Shown: positions 45,033 through 54,936 of the stretch, in pieces
Numbering within the stretch: the first letter of the stretch is position 1
Layout: each line of letters opens with the position of its first letter
Source of the DNA: JBBIQS01 sp037442205
GTDB taxonomy: Bacteria; Myxococcota; Myxococcia; Myxococcales; UBA5297
Reading direction: 5' to 3'
NCBI GenBank assembly: GCA_037442205.1
Contig: JBBIQS010000036.1
Location: forward strand, 9,410 to 73,409
DNA: 64,000 bases
The notes under the pieces: generated by a model
Database searches by the model: none
What the model was told of the DNA's origin: nothing
Seen by the model: only the letters and a program-made list of their open reading frames with translations
Position numbers and translations under genes: made by a program

Positions 45033-47321
45033 CTACCCGACCAACTGGCCGAGCGTCTGGCTGAGCGCTTCGGTCGAGAGCTCGCCCTTCACCAGGTAGG
45101 CGTTGGCGCCGGCGTCGAGTCCGCGGCGCTTGTCCTCGGGCGAAGCCAGCGAGCTGAGGATGACGATCGGGATGCGGCTGGTCGCCGGATCGGTCTTGAT
45201 CCGGCGGGTCATCTCGATGCCGTCCATCTTCGGCATCTGGATGTCGGAGAGGATGAGGTCGTAGGTCTGCAGCGCCACCTTGGACAGCCCGTCCTCGCCG
45301 TCGCAGGCTTCGTCGACCTGGTGGCCCAGCGCGCGCACCAGCGCAGATTCGGTGGCGCGGGCGATGGGTGAATCGTCGACCAGGAGGACGCGCAGCCGCC
45401 GCTCCTGCCCGGCGCCGGCCTGGGCCCGGCCGGCGGTCTTGCGGATCTGCATCATGAGATCCGGCACGTGCAGCAGCACCGCCACCCGGCCGTCCTCGAG
45501 GGCGGCGGCGCCGGCGACGCAGGGAGCGCCCTTGAGGAACTCGCCGCCGCAGGGCTTGACCGCCACCTCGCGCTCGCCGATGAAGCCGTCGACGGTGAAC
45601 GCCGCCCGGTCCTCGCCGTGCTCGACGAAGATGCACTGCGGCGCCTCGTGCTTGCCGCCGGCCAGCCGCAGCAGCGGCGCCAGCTCGACCAGGGTGGTGG
45701 CCCGCCCGCGGAAGGTCACCGCCTGACGGCCGGCGACCAGCATCTTGTCCTGCGGGCGCACCCTCCCCACCGCCTGGACGTCCGAGGCCGGGACGCCGTA
45801 GACGTCCTTGCCCAGCCGCACCAGCAGCACCCGCATCAGCGCCATCGACTGCGGCAGCCGCAGGCTGATGCGCGTCCCCTTCCCCGGCTTGCTGGCGATG
45901 CTCACCGAGCCGCCCAGGGCCTCGACCTTCTTCTTGACCACCGCCATCCCCACCCCGCGGCCGGAGAGCTCGGTGACCTCTTCCTTGGTGGAGAAGCCGG
46001 GCAGGAAGATCAGGTCCATCACCTCGCGCTCGGTGAGCGCGGCGGCGTGGGCGGCCGGCAGCAGCCCGCTCGACACCGCCTTCTGGCGGACCTTGGCCGG
46101 GTCGATTCCCTTGCCGTCGTCCTCGACCTCCACCGCCAGCATCCCGCCGTCGGCGCGGACCCCGATCCCGATCCGGCCCTTGCGCGGCTTGCCGGCCTGC
46201 TCGCGGGTCTCGGGGGCCTCGATGCCGTGGTCCACCGAGTTGCGCAGCAGGTGGACCATCGCGTCGCGCACCTCGCCCAGCACGTTGCGATCGACGCCCA
46301 CCTCGGCGTTGGCGATCGCCAGCTCGACCTCCTTGCTCTGGTCGCGGGCGATGTCGCGCACCGCGCGCGGAAAGGCGGTGAACACCGTGGACAGCGGCAC
46401 CAGCCGGGCCTCGGCCACCTGCTCGGCCAGGCGATCGAGGTGGCCGCGCAGGGCGTTGACCCCGTCGGAGTTCTTGCGCACGAAGCGGAAGATGTCGTCG
46501 CGCAGCAGGTGCAGGTCGGCCTCGAGCAGCCCCAATCCAGCCTGCTGATCCGGCAGGCGCGCCGAGACCAGATCCGCCAGGCCCAGGAAGCGGTCGCCGA
46601 TGCGGTTGAAGCGCTGCACCAGCAGGCTCAGCTCGTGGGAGCGCAGGTGGGCCCGAGCGCCCTCGACCAGAAGGTCGCCGGCCAGCGCGCCCAGCAGGTC
46701 GAGCACCTCCACCGCCACGCGGATCGAGCGGGCGTCGGCCTTGGGCGGCTCGGCGGCCGGCTTCTCCTCGGGCGGCCTCTCCTCGGCCGCCTTCTTCTCC
46801 GGCGGCCTGGCCTCGGGCTTCTTCTCCTCCGGCTTCTTGTCGGCGGCGGGCTTGTCGGGAGCGAAGCGCGACTTGGGCAGCGCGGCGCTGGGCGAGGCCA
46901 TCGCGGCCACCGGCTTGCGGCCGGACAGCTCGCTCAGGCCGGCGGCCTTGAGCAGGCTTTCCACCATCTTGGCGCTGGCCGGGTGCGGCTTGTCGGCCAG
47001 GTCCAGCTGCTCCAGCAGCTCGCCGATCAGGTCGCAGGCCTGCAGCAGCTGGTCAGTGGCGACGTGGAGGCTGGAGCGGCCCTCGCGGGTGGACTTGAGG
47101 AGATCCTCGGCGGCGTGGGCCAGCTCGCCGATGCGCGGCAAGGACAGCATCCGCGCCTCGCCCTTCATGGTGTGCAGCTCGCGCGCGACGTCCTCGGCCG
47201 GGGCCTCGGCCTTGGGGTCCTTCTCCAGGGCGAGCAGCGCCAGCCCGATCTTCTCGAGCCGGTCGGCCGTCACCTCCTTGAACTTGGAGAGCAGCGATCT
47301 TCGCAGCGCTTCGGTGTCCAT
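45033..47321 (-). CDS. frzE: CheA-CheY hybrid histidine kinase (FrzE-like)
   Basis: A 762-residue hybrid. An Hpt domain (His50 in ELHTMKGEA) comes first, then a Lys/Pro/Glu-rich linker (about 150-205), then the dimerisation domain. The ATPase domain has a complete N-box (HLLRNSVDHGIE), G1 (EDDGKGID) and G2 (SGRGVGMAVVKKKVEALGGS). A CheW-like regulatory domain follows, and a C-terminal receiver (RVLLVDDSPIAR, DLILSDIQMPKMDG, LVKGEL). The Hpt-kinase-CheW-receiver order is that of M. xanthus FrzE. It should phosphorylate its own receiver and the divergently encoded double receiver. No P2 domain for CheY/CheB docking is evident. Third-from-last gene of the operon. Confidence 0.94.
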   Translation of the reverse strand: MDTEALRRSLLSKFKEVTADRLEKIGLALLALEKDPKAEAPAEDVARELHTMKGEARMLSLPRIGELAHAAEDLLKSTREGRSSLHVATDQLLQACDLIGELLEQLDLADKPHPASAKMVESLLKAAGLSELSGRKPVAAMASPSAALPKSRFAPDKPAADKKPEEKKPEARPPEKKAAEERPPEEKPAAEPPKADARSIRVAVEVLDLLGALAGDLLVEGARAHLRSHELSLLVQRFNRIGDRFLGLADLVSARLPDQQAGLGLLEADLHLLRDDIFRFVRKNSDGVNALRGHLDRLAEQVAEARLVPLSTVFTAFPRAVRDIARDQSKEVELAIANAEVGVDRNVLGEVRDAMVHLLRNSVDHGIEAPETREQAGKPRKGRIGIGVRADGGMLAVEVEDDGKGIDPAKVRQKAVSSGLLPAAHAAALTEREVMDLIFLPGFSTKEEVTELSGRGVGMAVVKKKVEALGGSVSIASKPGKGTRISLRLPQSMALMRVLLVRLGKDVYGVPASDVQAVGRVRPQDKMLVAGRQAVTFRGRATTLVELAPLLRLAGGKHEAPQCIFVEHGEDRAAFTVDGFIGEREVAVKPCGGEFLKGAPCVAGAAALEDGRVAVLLHVPDLMMQIRKTAGRAQAGAGQERRLRVLLVDDSPIARATESALVRALGHQVDEACDGEDGLSKVALQTYDLILSDIQMPKMDGIEMTRRIKTDPATSRIPIVILSSLASPEDKRRGLDAGANAYLVKGELSTEALSQTLGQLVG

Positions 47322-47352
47322 GCGCGAGCCTGTGGCCCTCGGAGCCTGCGAA

Positions 47353-48615
47353 TCAGTCGGTCTGGAAGCGCTTGATCAGCTCGGCGAGCCGGGCGGCAAG
47401 CTGGGTCAGCTCGCTGGAGGCGCCGGTGGCCTGCTTGGAGGCCTGGGTGGTCTGGCGGGTGACCTCCTCGATCTCGGCCATCGAGGTCACCACCTGCTCG
47501 GTGGCGGTGCGCTGCTGCTGGGTGGCGAGGTTGATCACCCGGGCGGCGTCGCTGGTCTCCTGCACGCCGGCGAGGATGCCCTCGACGGCGGTGGAGGCCA
47601 CCGTCCCCAGCCGCTCGCCCTCCTCGGTGGCCTTGCGGCTCTCCTCGGCGGCGCTGGCGGCGGCCTGGGTGGCCTCGCGGATCTCGGCGATGAGGTTCTT
47701 GATCTCCTTGGTGGACTCCATCACGTTCTCGGCCAGCCGGCGCATCTCGGCGGCGACGATGGAGAAGCCGCGGCCCGCCTCGCCGGCGCGGCTGCCCTCG
47801 AGGGCGGCGTTGAGGGCCAGCAGGTCGGAGCGGTCGGCGATCTCGTCGATGACCTCGACCACGGTACCGATGCGCTCGACGCGCTTGGTCAGCTTGCTGA
47901 TCGCCTCGACCACCGCCAGCCCATCCTTGCGGATGTTCTGCATGGCGATGGCGAACTCGCTGATCGCGCCCTTGCCCGCGCGGGCCGCCCCCAGGGTTTC
48001 CTCGGCGACGCGGGCCACCGAGCCGGCGTTCTCGGCGATCTGGGCGCTGGCGTGCTTGAGCTCCTCCATGGTGGCGGTGGTCTCGTGGATCGCCGCCGCC
48101 TGCTCGGTGGAGGCCGACTCGTGCTGGGTCGAGGCCGCCAGCACCTCGTGCGCCGAGCTCGACAGCCGCAGCGCCGCCTCGCTGGTCTCGCGCACGAAGG
48201 TCTTCAGGGTGTCGACGACCTGGGTGATGCCGTCGACCAGCGGCTTCAAGGCCGCGTGGTCGGTGGCCTCGTGGCCCGACCAGCGCGACAGGTCGCCCTT
48301 CTGCACCAGATCGACCAGCGAGATGATGGTCTTGTCGATGCCGGCGGCCATCGCCTCCTCCCGGCGGCGGCCGGAGGCGACGATGGTCTGGGCAGCGGAC
48401 AGGGCCTTGTTCAGCTCCTCGGCCAGCTCGCGCTCGGAGGCAGGCAGCCCCTCGACCGCGACCCGGGCCGACAGCTCGCCGCGGGCGGCGGCCCGGGCGG
48501 CCTCGAGCAGCGGGGGGCTCCCGGTGGCGGCGCCGTTGGCGGAGCCGTTGGCTCGGCGCTTCTTGGCCGGAGCGCGCCGGGCGGGAGTGGCGGTGGCGTT
48601 GTCATCCATGGTCAT
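47353..48615 (-). CDS. frzCD: Cytoplasmic methyl-accepting chemoreceptor (FrzCD-like)
   Basis: A 420-residue chemoreceptor with no membrane segment. It begins MTMDDN, then a basic Ala/Lys/Arg-rich stretch (ARRAPAKKRRANGSANG), a helical N-terminal part (about 40-130) and the coiled-coil signalling domain. The hairpin signature is DLLALNAALEGSRAGEAGRG then FSIVAAEMRRLAENV, close in wording to FrzCD. Candidate methylation sites are in the ESASTEQAAAIHE-type helices. FrzCD of M. xanthus is likewise soluble and is tethered to the nucleoid through a basic N-terminal region. The ATG at 48615 has GAGAGG five bases upstream. It is third in the operon, after the two CheW genes. Confidence 0.93.
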   Translation of the reverse strand: MTMDDNATATPARRAPAKKRRANGSANGAATGSPPLLEAARAAARGELSARVAVEGLPASERELAEELNKALSAAQTIVASGRRREEAMAAGIDKTIISLVDLVQKGDLSRWSGHEATDHAALKPLVDGITQVVDTLKTFVRETSEAALRLSSSAHEVLAASTQHESASTEQAAAIHETTATMEELKHASAQIAENAGSVARVAEETLGAARAGKGAISEFAIAMQNIRKDGLAVVEAISKLTKRVERIGTVVEVIDEIADRSDLLALNAALEGSRAGEAGRGFSIVAAEMRRLAENVMESTKEIKNLIAEIREATQAAASAAEESRKATEEGERLGTVASTAVEGILAGVQETSDAARVINLATQQQRTATEQVVTSMAEIEEVTRQTTQASKQATGASSELTQLAARLAELIKRFQTD

Positions 48616-48662
48616 GGGCCCTCTCGACAACTTCGTATTTCCTCAAAAACGTTCGGCGCCGG

Positions 48663-49076
48663 TCAGGCCGCGCTGGCCTTCGCCCGCGGCTGCGGCCCGG
48701 CGTCGCCGGTCTTCTCTTCCTTTACCAGAGCTTCGAGGTCGATCAAGATGAGCAGCGCTCCCTCTTCGACCAGGAATCCAACCACCGCCGGCTCGGCCAG
48801 CCCGCTGGCGTAGCCTGGCAGCTTGCGCAGTGAGGAGGCGTGCACCCGGCGAAAGCCCACCAGCCGGTCGATGGGAACCAGCGTCTCGCCGCTTCCCGAG
48901 CGCACCACCAGCCCCCGCTGGATCCGCTTGGGCGTCCCCAGCCGCCGGCTCTGCGGCAGCTTCCCCTCGGGAGCGGCCACCCGCGACACGTCGACCACGT
49001 CGGCGCCGTAGGTGCGGCCCGCGATCTCGAAGAGCACCAGGTCGATCTCCTCGGAGGTGGAAGGCGCCAGGTCCAA
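48663..49076 (-). CDS. cheW: CheW-like coupling protein (FrzB position)
   Basis: A 137-residue CheW-family protein. It begins DLVLFEIAGRTYGADVVDVS and contains IQRGLVVRSGSGETLVPIDR and GFLVEEGALLILIDLEALV, the expected beta-barrel strands. It lacks the NLRG-type loop seen in canonical CheW, so it is a diverged member like FrzB. It should couple receptor and kinase, or a different partner. It starts six bases after the first CheW gene's end and lies 47 bases before the receptor gene. Confidence 0.85.
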   Translation of the reverse strand: MDLAPSTSEEIDLVLFEIAGRTYGADVVDVSRVAAPEGKLPQSRRLGTPKRIQRGLVVRSGSGETLVPIDRLVGFRRVHASSLRKLPGYASGLAEPAVVGFLVEEGALLILIDLEALVKEEKTGDAGPQPRAKASAA

Positions 49077-49082
49077 GAGGGC

Positions 49083-49613
49083 TCACTTCCGGGAACTGGC
49101 CCGCTCGCGGGCGCTGGAGAGCGCCCGACGCAGGTCGAGGATTTGGGTGTTCTCGCCGCCTTCCATCAGCAGGCCGGCGACGAACTCGCCGCTCTCGGTC
49201 CCCAGCGGCGCCGGCTGCAGCGACCTGGCCGGGAAGCTCTCCAACCCGATCACCTCGTCGGCCAGCACCGCCACCACGAAGCCGTCGGAGCGCGCCAGCG
49301 CGATGCGCGAGCGGTTGCTCAGCTTGGTCTCGCCCTTCCCCAGCAGCCGGGCGAGATCGACCACCGCCACCACGTCGCCGCGGTGAGCGGCCACCCCGAC
49401 CAGCAGCGCCGGAGCGCCGGGCAGCGGGGTGATCGGCGGAACGCGAACCACCTCGTAGACCAGCCCCGATTCGACCGCGACCCGGGTGCCACCCACCGTC
49501 ATCCGGAACAGCTCCACCTCGGCGGCTTGCGAGCCAGCGGCGGATCCGACCGCGGCCGCCTTGGCCAGGGCTTCGAGGAGCGGCTTGCCTTTGGGAGTGG
49601 ACTGCGGGTCCAC
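49083..49613 (-). CDS. cheW: CheW coupling protein (FrzA position)
   Basis: A 176-residue CheW protein with an extra 30-residue N-terminal segment. Blocks are VELFRMTVGGTRVAVESGLV, VYEVVRVPPITPLPGAPALL, VGVAAHRGDVVAVVDLARLL (the 'NLRG' equivalent reads AHRGDVVAVVD) and LDLRRAL at the end. The GTG at 49613 follows AGGAGAGC, a strong ribosome site. It is the first gene of the operon, at the position of frzA, and would link the receptor to the CheA-CheY kinase. The 202-base gap upstream holds the divergent promoters toward the double-receiver gene. Confidence 0.9.
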   Translation of the reverse strand: MDPQSTPKGKPLLEALAKAAAVGSAAGSQAAEVELFRMTVGGTRVAVESGLVYEVVRVPPITPLPGAPALLVGVAAHRGDVVAVVDLARLLGKGETKLSNRSRIALARSDGFVVAVLADEVIGLESFPARSLQPAPLGTESGEFVAGLLMEGGENTQILDLRRALSSARERASSRK

Positions 49614-49815
49614 GAGCTCTCCTTGGAATGGGGTCCGGCGCGACCCTGTGTTATCCCAAAAACATCGGCGTGGCCACCCCTGCCGCGCGTTCGGCCGCGC
49701 GGCGAGCAGGTTTAGGAGGCGGTGGTCGGCGTGCCGATAGGCGAGCGTGGGAGCGCCGAAAATCCGCGAAGCGTTTGTTACCAGGGTCGGATTGGTCTGT
49801 TAAAGTCCACGCGAA

Positions 49816-50577
49816 ATGACGCCGAGAGTTCTGATCATCGACGACAGCGCGCTCTCCCTCCAGCTGCTGCAGGGAGGGCTGTCCCAGTCCGGCTTCGACC
49901 CGGTGGGCGCCGCCGACCTGGCGAGCGTGGCCACGGCCCTCGAGAGCGGCCCGTTCGCGGCGGTGGTGGTCGATCTGCAGATGCCGGAGGCCTTCGGCGA
50001 CGACGTGCTGGAGTTTCTGCGCGAAGCCAAGGGGGTCAAGGCGCCGATCGTGCTCTACAGCGACCTGGAGGAGTCGGCGCTGGCGCGGCGGGCGCGGGAC
50101 TCCGGGGCCGACGGCTGGGCCACCAAGGCCGACGGGGTGACCAAGCTGGCCACGGTGCTGCGGTCGCTGCTGACCAAGGGCGAGGCCCCCAAGGCCAGCC
50201 GGCGGGTGATGATCGTCGACGACAGCGAGATGACCGCCCGGCTGATCGAGGCCGAGCTGGCGGGCAAGGGCTTCGAGGTGATCCTGGCCGACTCCGCCGA
50301 CAAGGCCACCCGGCTGATCCTCAAGAAGGCGACCCGGCCCGAGCTGATCATGCTCGACGTCAACATGCCCAACGTCGACGGGGCGCACTTCTGCCGCTTC
50401 ATCAAGGGCAACTCGCTGTTCCGCGGCATCAAGGTGGTGCTGTGCAGCGGGATGGAGACCGAGAAGCTCAAGGCCATCGCCGCCGAGTGCGGCGCCGACG
50501 GGATCGTCCCCAAGGACAGCTTCCTGTCGAAGTGGGTCCTGGAGCAGATCAGCGCCGACGAGGCCGGCAAGAAGTAG
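49816..50577 (+). CDS. frzZ: Double-receiver response regulator (FrzZ-like)
   Basis: A 253-residue protein of two complete receiver domains in tandem with no output domain. Domain 1 has Asp9/Asp10, Asp53 (VVVDLQMPE), a Ser in LYSDL and Lys in ATKADG. Domain 2 has Asp135/Asp136, Asp181 (IMLDVNMPN), Ser in LCSGM and Lys in VPKDS. Both look phosphorylatable. It is transcribed divergently from the Frz-like operon, exactly as frzZ is in M. xanthus, where it is the output of the FrzE kinase. The ATG lies 15 bases after a TTAAAG-containing stretch; the ribosome site is weak. Confidence 0.92.
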   Translation: MTPRVLIIDDSALSLQLLQGGLSQSGFDPVGAADLASVATALESGPFAAVVVDLQMPEAFGDDVLEFLREAKGVKAPIVLYSDLEESALARRARDSGADGWATKADGVTKLATVLRSLLTKGEAPKASRRVMIVDDSEMTARLIEAELAGKGFEVILADSADKATRLILKKATRPELIMLDVNMPNVDGAHFCRFIKGNSLFRGIKVVLCSGMETEKLKAIAAECGADGIVPKDSFLSKWVLEQISADEAGKK

Positions 50578-50664
50578 CCGCCCTCCGCCTGGCCCGACGC
50601 GCCGCCGCGAAGCCGACCGCGCGCCCCTGCAACGCCTAATCGGCGCGCGCTCTGGCGCAGCGGC

Positions 50665-50913
50665 TCAGCGCCCGGCGTCCGCGCCCTCTTCCGACTCCTC
50701 GCTCTCCACGCACGGGCGCATTCCCCAGCTTGGCGCCGGCGGCCCGGCATCCTGGCCCGCCGGGGCGCCGCAGCCCGGCGCCGCCTTCGCCGCCGGCTGG
50801 GGCTCGACCTTCTGCGCCGCGGTGGTTGAGGCATGGCAGCCGGCCAGCGCGGCCGCCAACAGCGCTCCCGAAATCGCCCGCGCCGCCCTGCCCTTGCGCG
50901 CCCAGTCCGTCAT
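50665..50913 (-). CDS. Small lipoprotein
   Basis: An 82-residue predicted lipoprotein. The signal is KGRAARAISGALLAAALAGC, with lipobox LAGC. The mature part is Ala/Pro-rich with two further Cys and an acidic tail (CVESEESEEGADAGR). The ATG at 50913 follows GGAGCGGACG; an ATG four codons upstream is possible. No family recognised. It stands alone between the double-receiver gene (convergent) and the icd terminator. Confidence 0.6.
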   Translation of the reverse strand: MTDWARKGRAARAISGALLAAALAGCHASTTAAQKVEPQPAAKAAPGCGAPAGQDAGPPAPSWGMRPCVESEESEEGADAGR

Positions 50914-50931
50914 CGTCCGCTCCATAGAGAC

Positions 50932-50965
50932 GACCCCCGGCCCGCTTTCGCCGGCCGAGGGTCGA
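50932..50965 (-). terminator. Hairpin after icd
   Basis: CGACCC and GGCC segments pair across 50932-50965 (CGACCCTCGGCC against GGCCGGGGGTCG on the minus strand, with one bulge), 40 bases past the icd stop. It has no T-run and lies just upstream of the small lipoprotein start. Confidence 0.5.
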
Positions 50966-51004
50966 GGTGTCGCTCTCAGGCGCCGGTCAGGCGGCGCCCG
51001 TGGA

Positions 51005-52312
<1,308 letters not shown>

Positions 52313-52484
52313 GGTGTGTCTCCTTGGAGTGTCGGGGAACTCCCGAGAAAAGCGTTCACTGCTTAGACGACGCGCGCTTGGGCAGCAAGGGATTTCTTGA
52401 TCTCCCGCCCAACTTCGGGAGCGGGCAACCGTCCGGAAGCGAAGAACTTTTGGCGCCCAGAAGCGGCGCTAATGAAACGGCCGC

Positions 52485-53879
52485 TCAGCGGCGCGGGGCG
52501 CGGCGCTGCGACGCCTCCTGGCGGGCCTTGGCCTTGCGCTCCTTCTCCTGCTTCTGGCGGGCGCGGAAGCCGAGCGGCGCCGGGGCCGGCGCGCCTTCCG
52601 GAGCCGGGGTGGCGGCCGGCCGTGCCGCGGCCTCGACCGCCTTCTTGTCGCCGGCCTTGGGGGCGACCTCGGCCAGCGCCGCCTCGAGATCGTCGTGCTC
52701 GGCGTTGCGCTGCTGCGAGAACCAGAACAGCCGGCGGATGACCAGGGTGGCGTAGCTGCCCGGCGGCAAGGTGAAGGCCACGTAGACCTTCTTCATCTCC
52801 TTGTTCAGCTCGTCGCGGTGGGCGCTGCCCATCATCAGCTTGCCGGGATAGACCAGCAGCGGACGATCCTCGTGCTTGAAGAAGATCTCCGGGGTCTCGG
52901 GGACCACCAGCTTGTCCAGGGTCAGCTTCTCCCGGCCCAGCACCCACTCCACCGCCTTGCGGACGTCCGGGTCCTCGATCTTCGAGTCCGGAGCCAGCAG
53001 CGGGAAGAACTGGTCGCGCAGCCGCGGGGCGACCTCCGGGGGCGCGTCGCGCGGGAAGAGCAGCTTGCCGGCCTGGTAGTTGAGCGCCAGCAGCGACTGG
53101 CCGGGGAGCATCGAGATCAGGAACCGGCGCACCCCCTCGTTCCACAGGTAGGACTGGTAGGTGAAGACCAGCATCGCCCGGTACTTGGCGTCGATCTGCA
53201 GGAAGGCGCGGCGGAAGTCCTTGGGCTCGCGGCGCAGCGAGTCGAGGATCCGCTGGTACTTGTTGGCTCCGGGGATGGTGCAGCGCCGCTTCCACTCGCC
53301 CCAGTGGTCGCGCCAGAAGGCCTTGACCTTGGCGTCGTTGCTCTTGTCGAGGTCGCTGGGGCGGGCCAGGTGGTTCTTGAGCGCCGCCTCGAAGTCGCCG
53401 CGCAGCAGGTCCTTGGCGATGAAGCCCTGGCCGTGCTTGAGCGAGCCGAAGCGCTGGCTGTCGAAGTAGTTGACCACGCCCAGCCGGTTGACCTCCGCCA
53501 GCGCCTCGGGCAGCCGGGCGACCTCGGGCTCGCTGAGGTCGCGCACGGTGACGCCGAAGCGGTTGGAGGTGGTGTTGCGGGCGGTCAGGGGCTCGTCCGT
53601 CCGGCCGAGGTACTTGAGGCGCAGGTCCTCGTCCTGCATGTCCACGTCGACGCCGCGCACCGCGATGAGCTGGGTGGTCCGCCCTTGCTTGTCCTTGAGG
53701 CCGCAGTAGGAGAACACTGACCGCGGCAGTCGGAAGGTCTCGGCGATGCGGCCGATGGCGTCGAAGGTCGAGACCTTCTGCTTGTCCATCTGGTAGACGC
53801 GGAACTCGCCGGAGGCGACTTTGTCGAAGCGCCAGCTCTCGGTGACGACGAAGTCTTCGGGCTTCTGCTTGAGCTTCAC
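52485..53879 (-). CDS. truD: TruD-type tRNA pseudouridine synthase
   Basis: A 464-residue pseudouridine synthase of the TruD family (U13 in tRNA-Glu in E. coli). The opening LKQKPEDFVVTE and catalytic GLKDKQGRTTQ (Asp nucleophile) are diagnostic; NTTSNRFGVTVRDL, GVVNYFDSQRFG and the insertion domain with YQSYLWNEG follow. The last 70 or so residues are a Lys/Ala/Pro-rich low-complexity tail (KARQEASQRRAPRR) not usual for TruD. A GTG at 53879 is proposed, with GGAGAGGATGG upstream; no in-frame ATG fits the family start. Confidence 0.92.
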   Translation of the reverse strand: MKLKQKPEDFVVTESWRFDKVASGEFRVYQMDKQKVSTFDAIGRIAETFRLPRSVFSYCGLKDKQGRTTQLIAVRGVDVDMQDEDLRLKYLGRTDEPLTARNTTSNRFGVTVRDLSEPEVARLPEALAEVNRLGVVNYFDSQRFGSLKHGQGFIAKDLLRGDFEAALKNHLARPSDLDKSNDAKVKAFWRDHWGEWKRRCTIPGANKYQRILDSLRREPKDFRRAFLQIDAKYRAMLVFTYQSYLWNEGVRRFLISMLPGQSLLALNYQAGKLLFPRDAPPEVAPRLRDQFFPLLAPDSKIEDPDVRKAVEWVLGREKLTLDKLVVPETPEIFFKHEDRPLLVYPGKLMMGSAHRDELNKEMKKVYVAFTLPPGSYATLVIRRLFWFSQQRNAEHDDLEAALAEVAPKAGDKKAVEAAARPAATPAPEGAPAPAPLGFRARQKQEKERKAKARQEASQRRAPRR

Positions 53880-54051
53880 GCTTTTCCATCCTCTCCAGCG
53901 AAAACAGGCGAGATCGCGGCACCTTATACAGCCGGCCTGCCGATCCGTCGAGCGGGGCGGGATCGCCCCGGCGCGCGCGGGCAACCAAACCCTCGAAGCG
54001 AATGGATGATCGGCTGTTCGGCGCTCGAGCCGGCAGCCCGGAGACGACCCA

Positions 54052-54927
54052 ATGAGACCGAGCCGCCTCGCCGCCGCCGCCTGCCTCGCCCTGCTGTCGA
54101 CCGGCTGCGCCACCACCCTGGCCACCCGCGACACCGCCCGCCCTACCCCGGTCAAGCACGTCCGGATCGACTACGGCTACGGCTACTACATCCCCACCGG
54201 CCCCTTCGTCGACCTGGGCAAGGCGGCGGTGGGCGTGGCCAGGAACCTCAAGAACGGGACCACCGCGGTGACCCCCGAGGAGGCCCAGAGCCTGTACCTG
54301 GGCGGGGTCGGCCTGGCGCTGATGCCGCCGGCGGCGGTGAACGAGCTGGCGGTGCGCACCGGCATCGCCGAGGACGCCGACATCGGCTTCAAGTGGGCCA
54401 GCACCGCGCTGCGGCTGGACGTCAAATACCGCTTCCTGCACCTGGGCGAGGACGACACCGGCCGCGCCCACCACATGTCGATCGGCCTGGGGGTCAGCAA
54501 ATACCTGTTCAGCAACCCGGTGTTCAGCGTGCTCGACTACGTCAACATGAGCGACTTCTCGCGCTGGGACTTCGACGTCCCGCTGCTCTACAGCTGGCAC
54601 GTGAAGGAGGCGTTCGTCCTCTACACCGGGGCCAAGTACATCTTCACCCGCTTCTCGATGGACGAGAACCTGTTCAAGCTGGCGCAGATCGCCGGAGACC
54701 TGGGCCTGCCCGACGCCACCGACCACATCTCCAGCACCATGCACTACGGCGGCGCGCTGATCGGCATCATGGGCGGCTACAAGTACGTCTTCGTCAACCT
54801 CGAGCTCAACGCCGGCTACACCTACGCCCGCCCCCGCCTCTACAGCTTCGTGGACAGGCAGACCAAGGAGCGCAACATCGGCGGGGTCACCCTCTATCCG
54901 TCGTTCGGGATGGTGGTGAAGTTCTGA
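54052..54927 (+). CDS. Lipoprotein with beta-barrel-like body
   Basis: A 291-residue protein. The signal RPSRLAAAACLALLSTGC ends in a lipobox (STGC). The rest shows repeated aromatic-rich strands (HVRIDYGYGYYIPTG, LDVKYRFLHLGEDD, LYSWHVKEAFVLYTGAKYIF, GGYKYVFVNLELNAGYTYA) and ends YPSFGMVVKF, with Phe last as in outer-membrane barrels. This suggests an outer-membrane-anchored or barrel-type protein. Family not recognised. It converges on the zinc-ribbon membrane protein gene nine bases away. Confidence 0.78.
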   Translation: MRPSRLAAAACLALLSTGCATTLATRDTARPTPVKHVRIDYGYGYYIPTGPFVDLGKAAVGVARNLKNGTTAVTPEEAQSLYLGGVGLALMPPAAVNELAVRTGIAEDADIGFKWASTALRLDVKYRFLHLGEDDTGRAHHMSIGLGVSKYLFSNPVFSVLDYVNMSDFSRWDFDVPLLYSWHVKEAFVLYTGAKYIFTRFSMDENLFKLAQIAGDLGLPDATDHISSTMHYGGALIGIMGGYKYVFVNLELNAGYTYARPRLYSFVDRQTKERNIGGVTLYPSFGMVVKF

Positions 54928-54936
54928 GGCCAGGCC

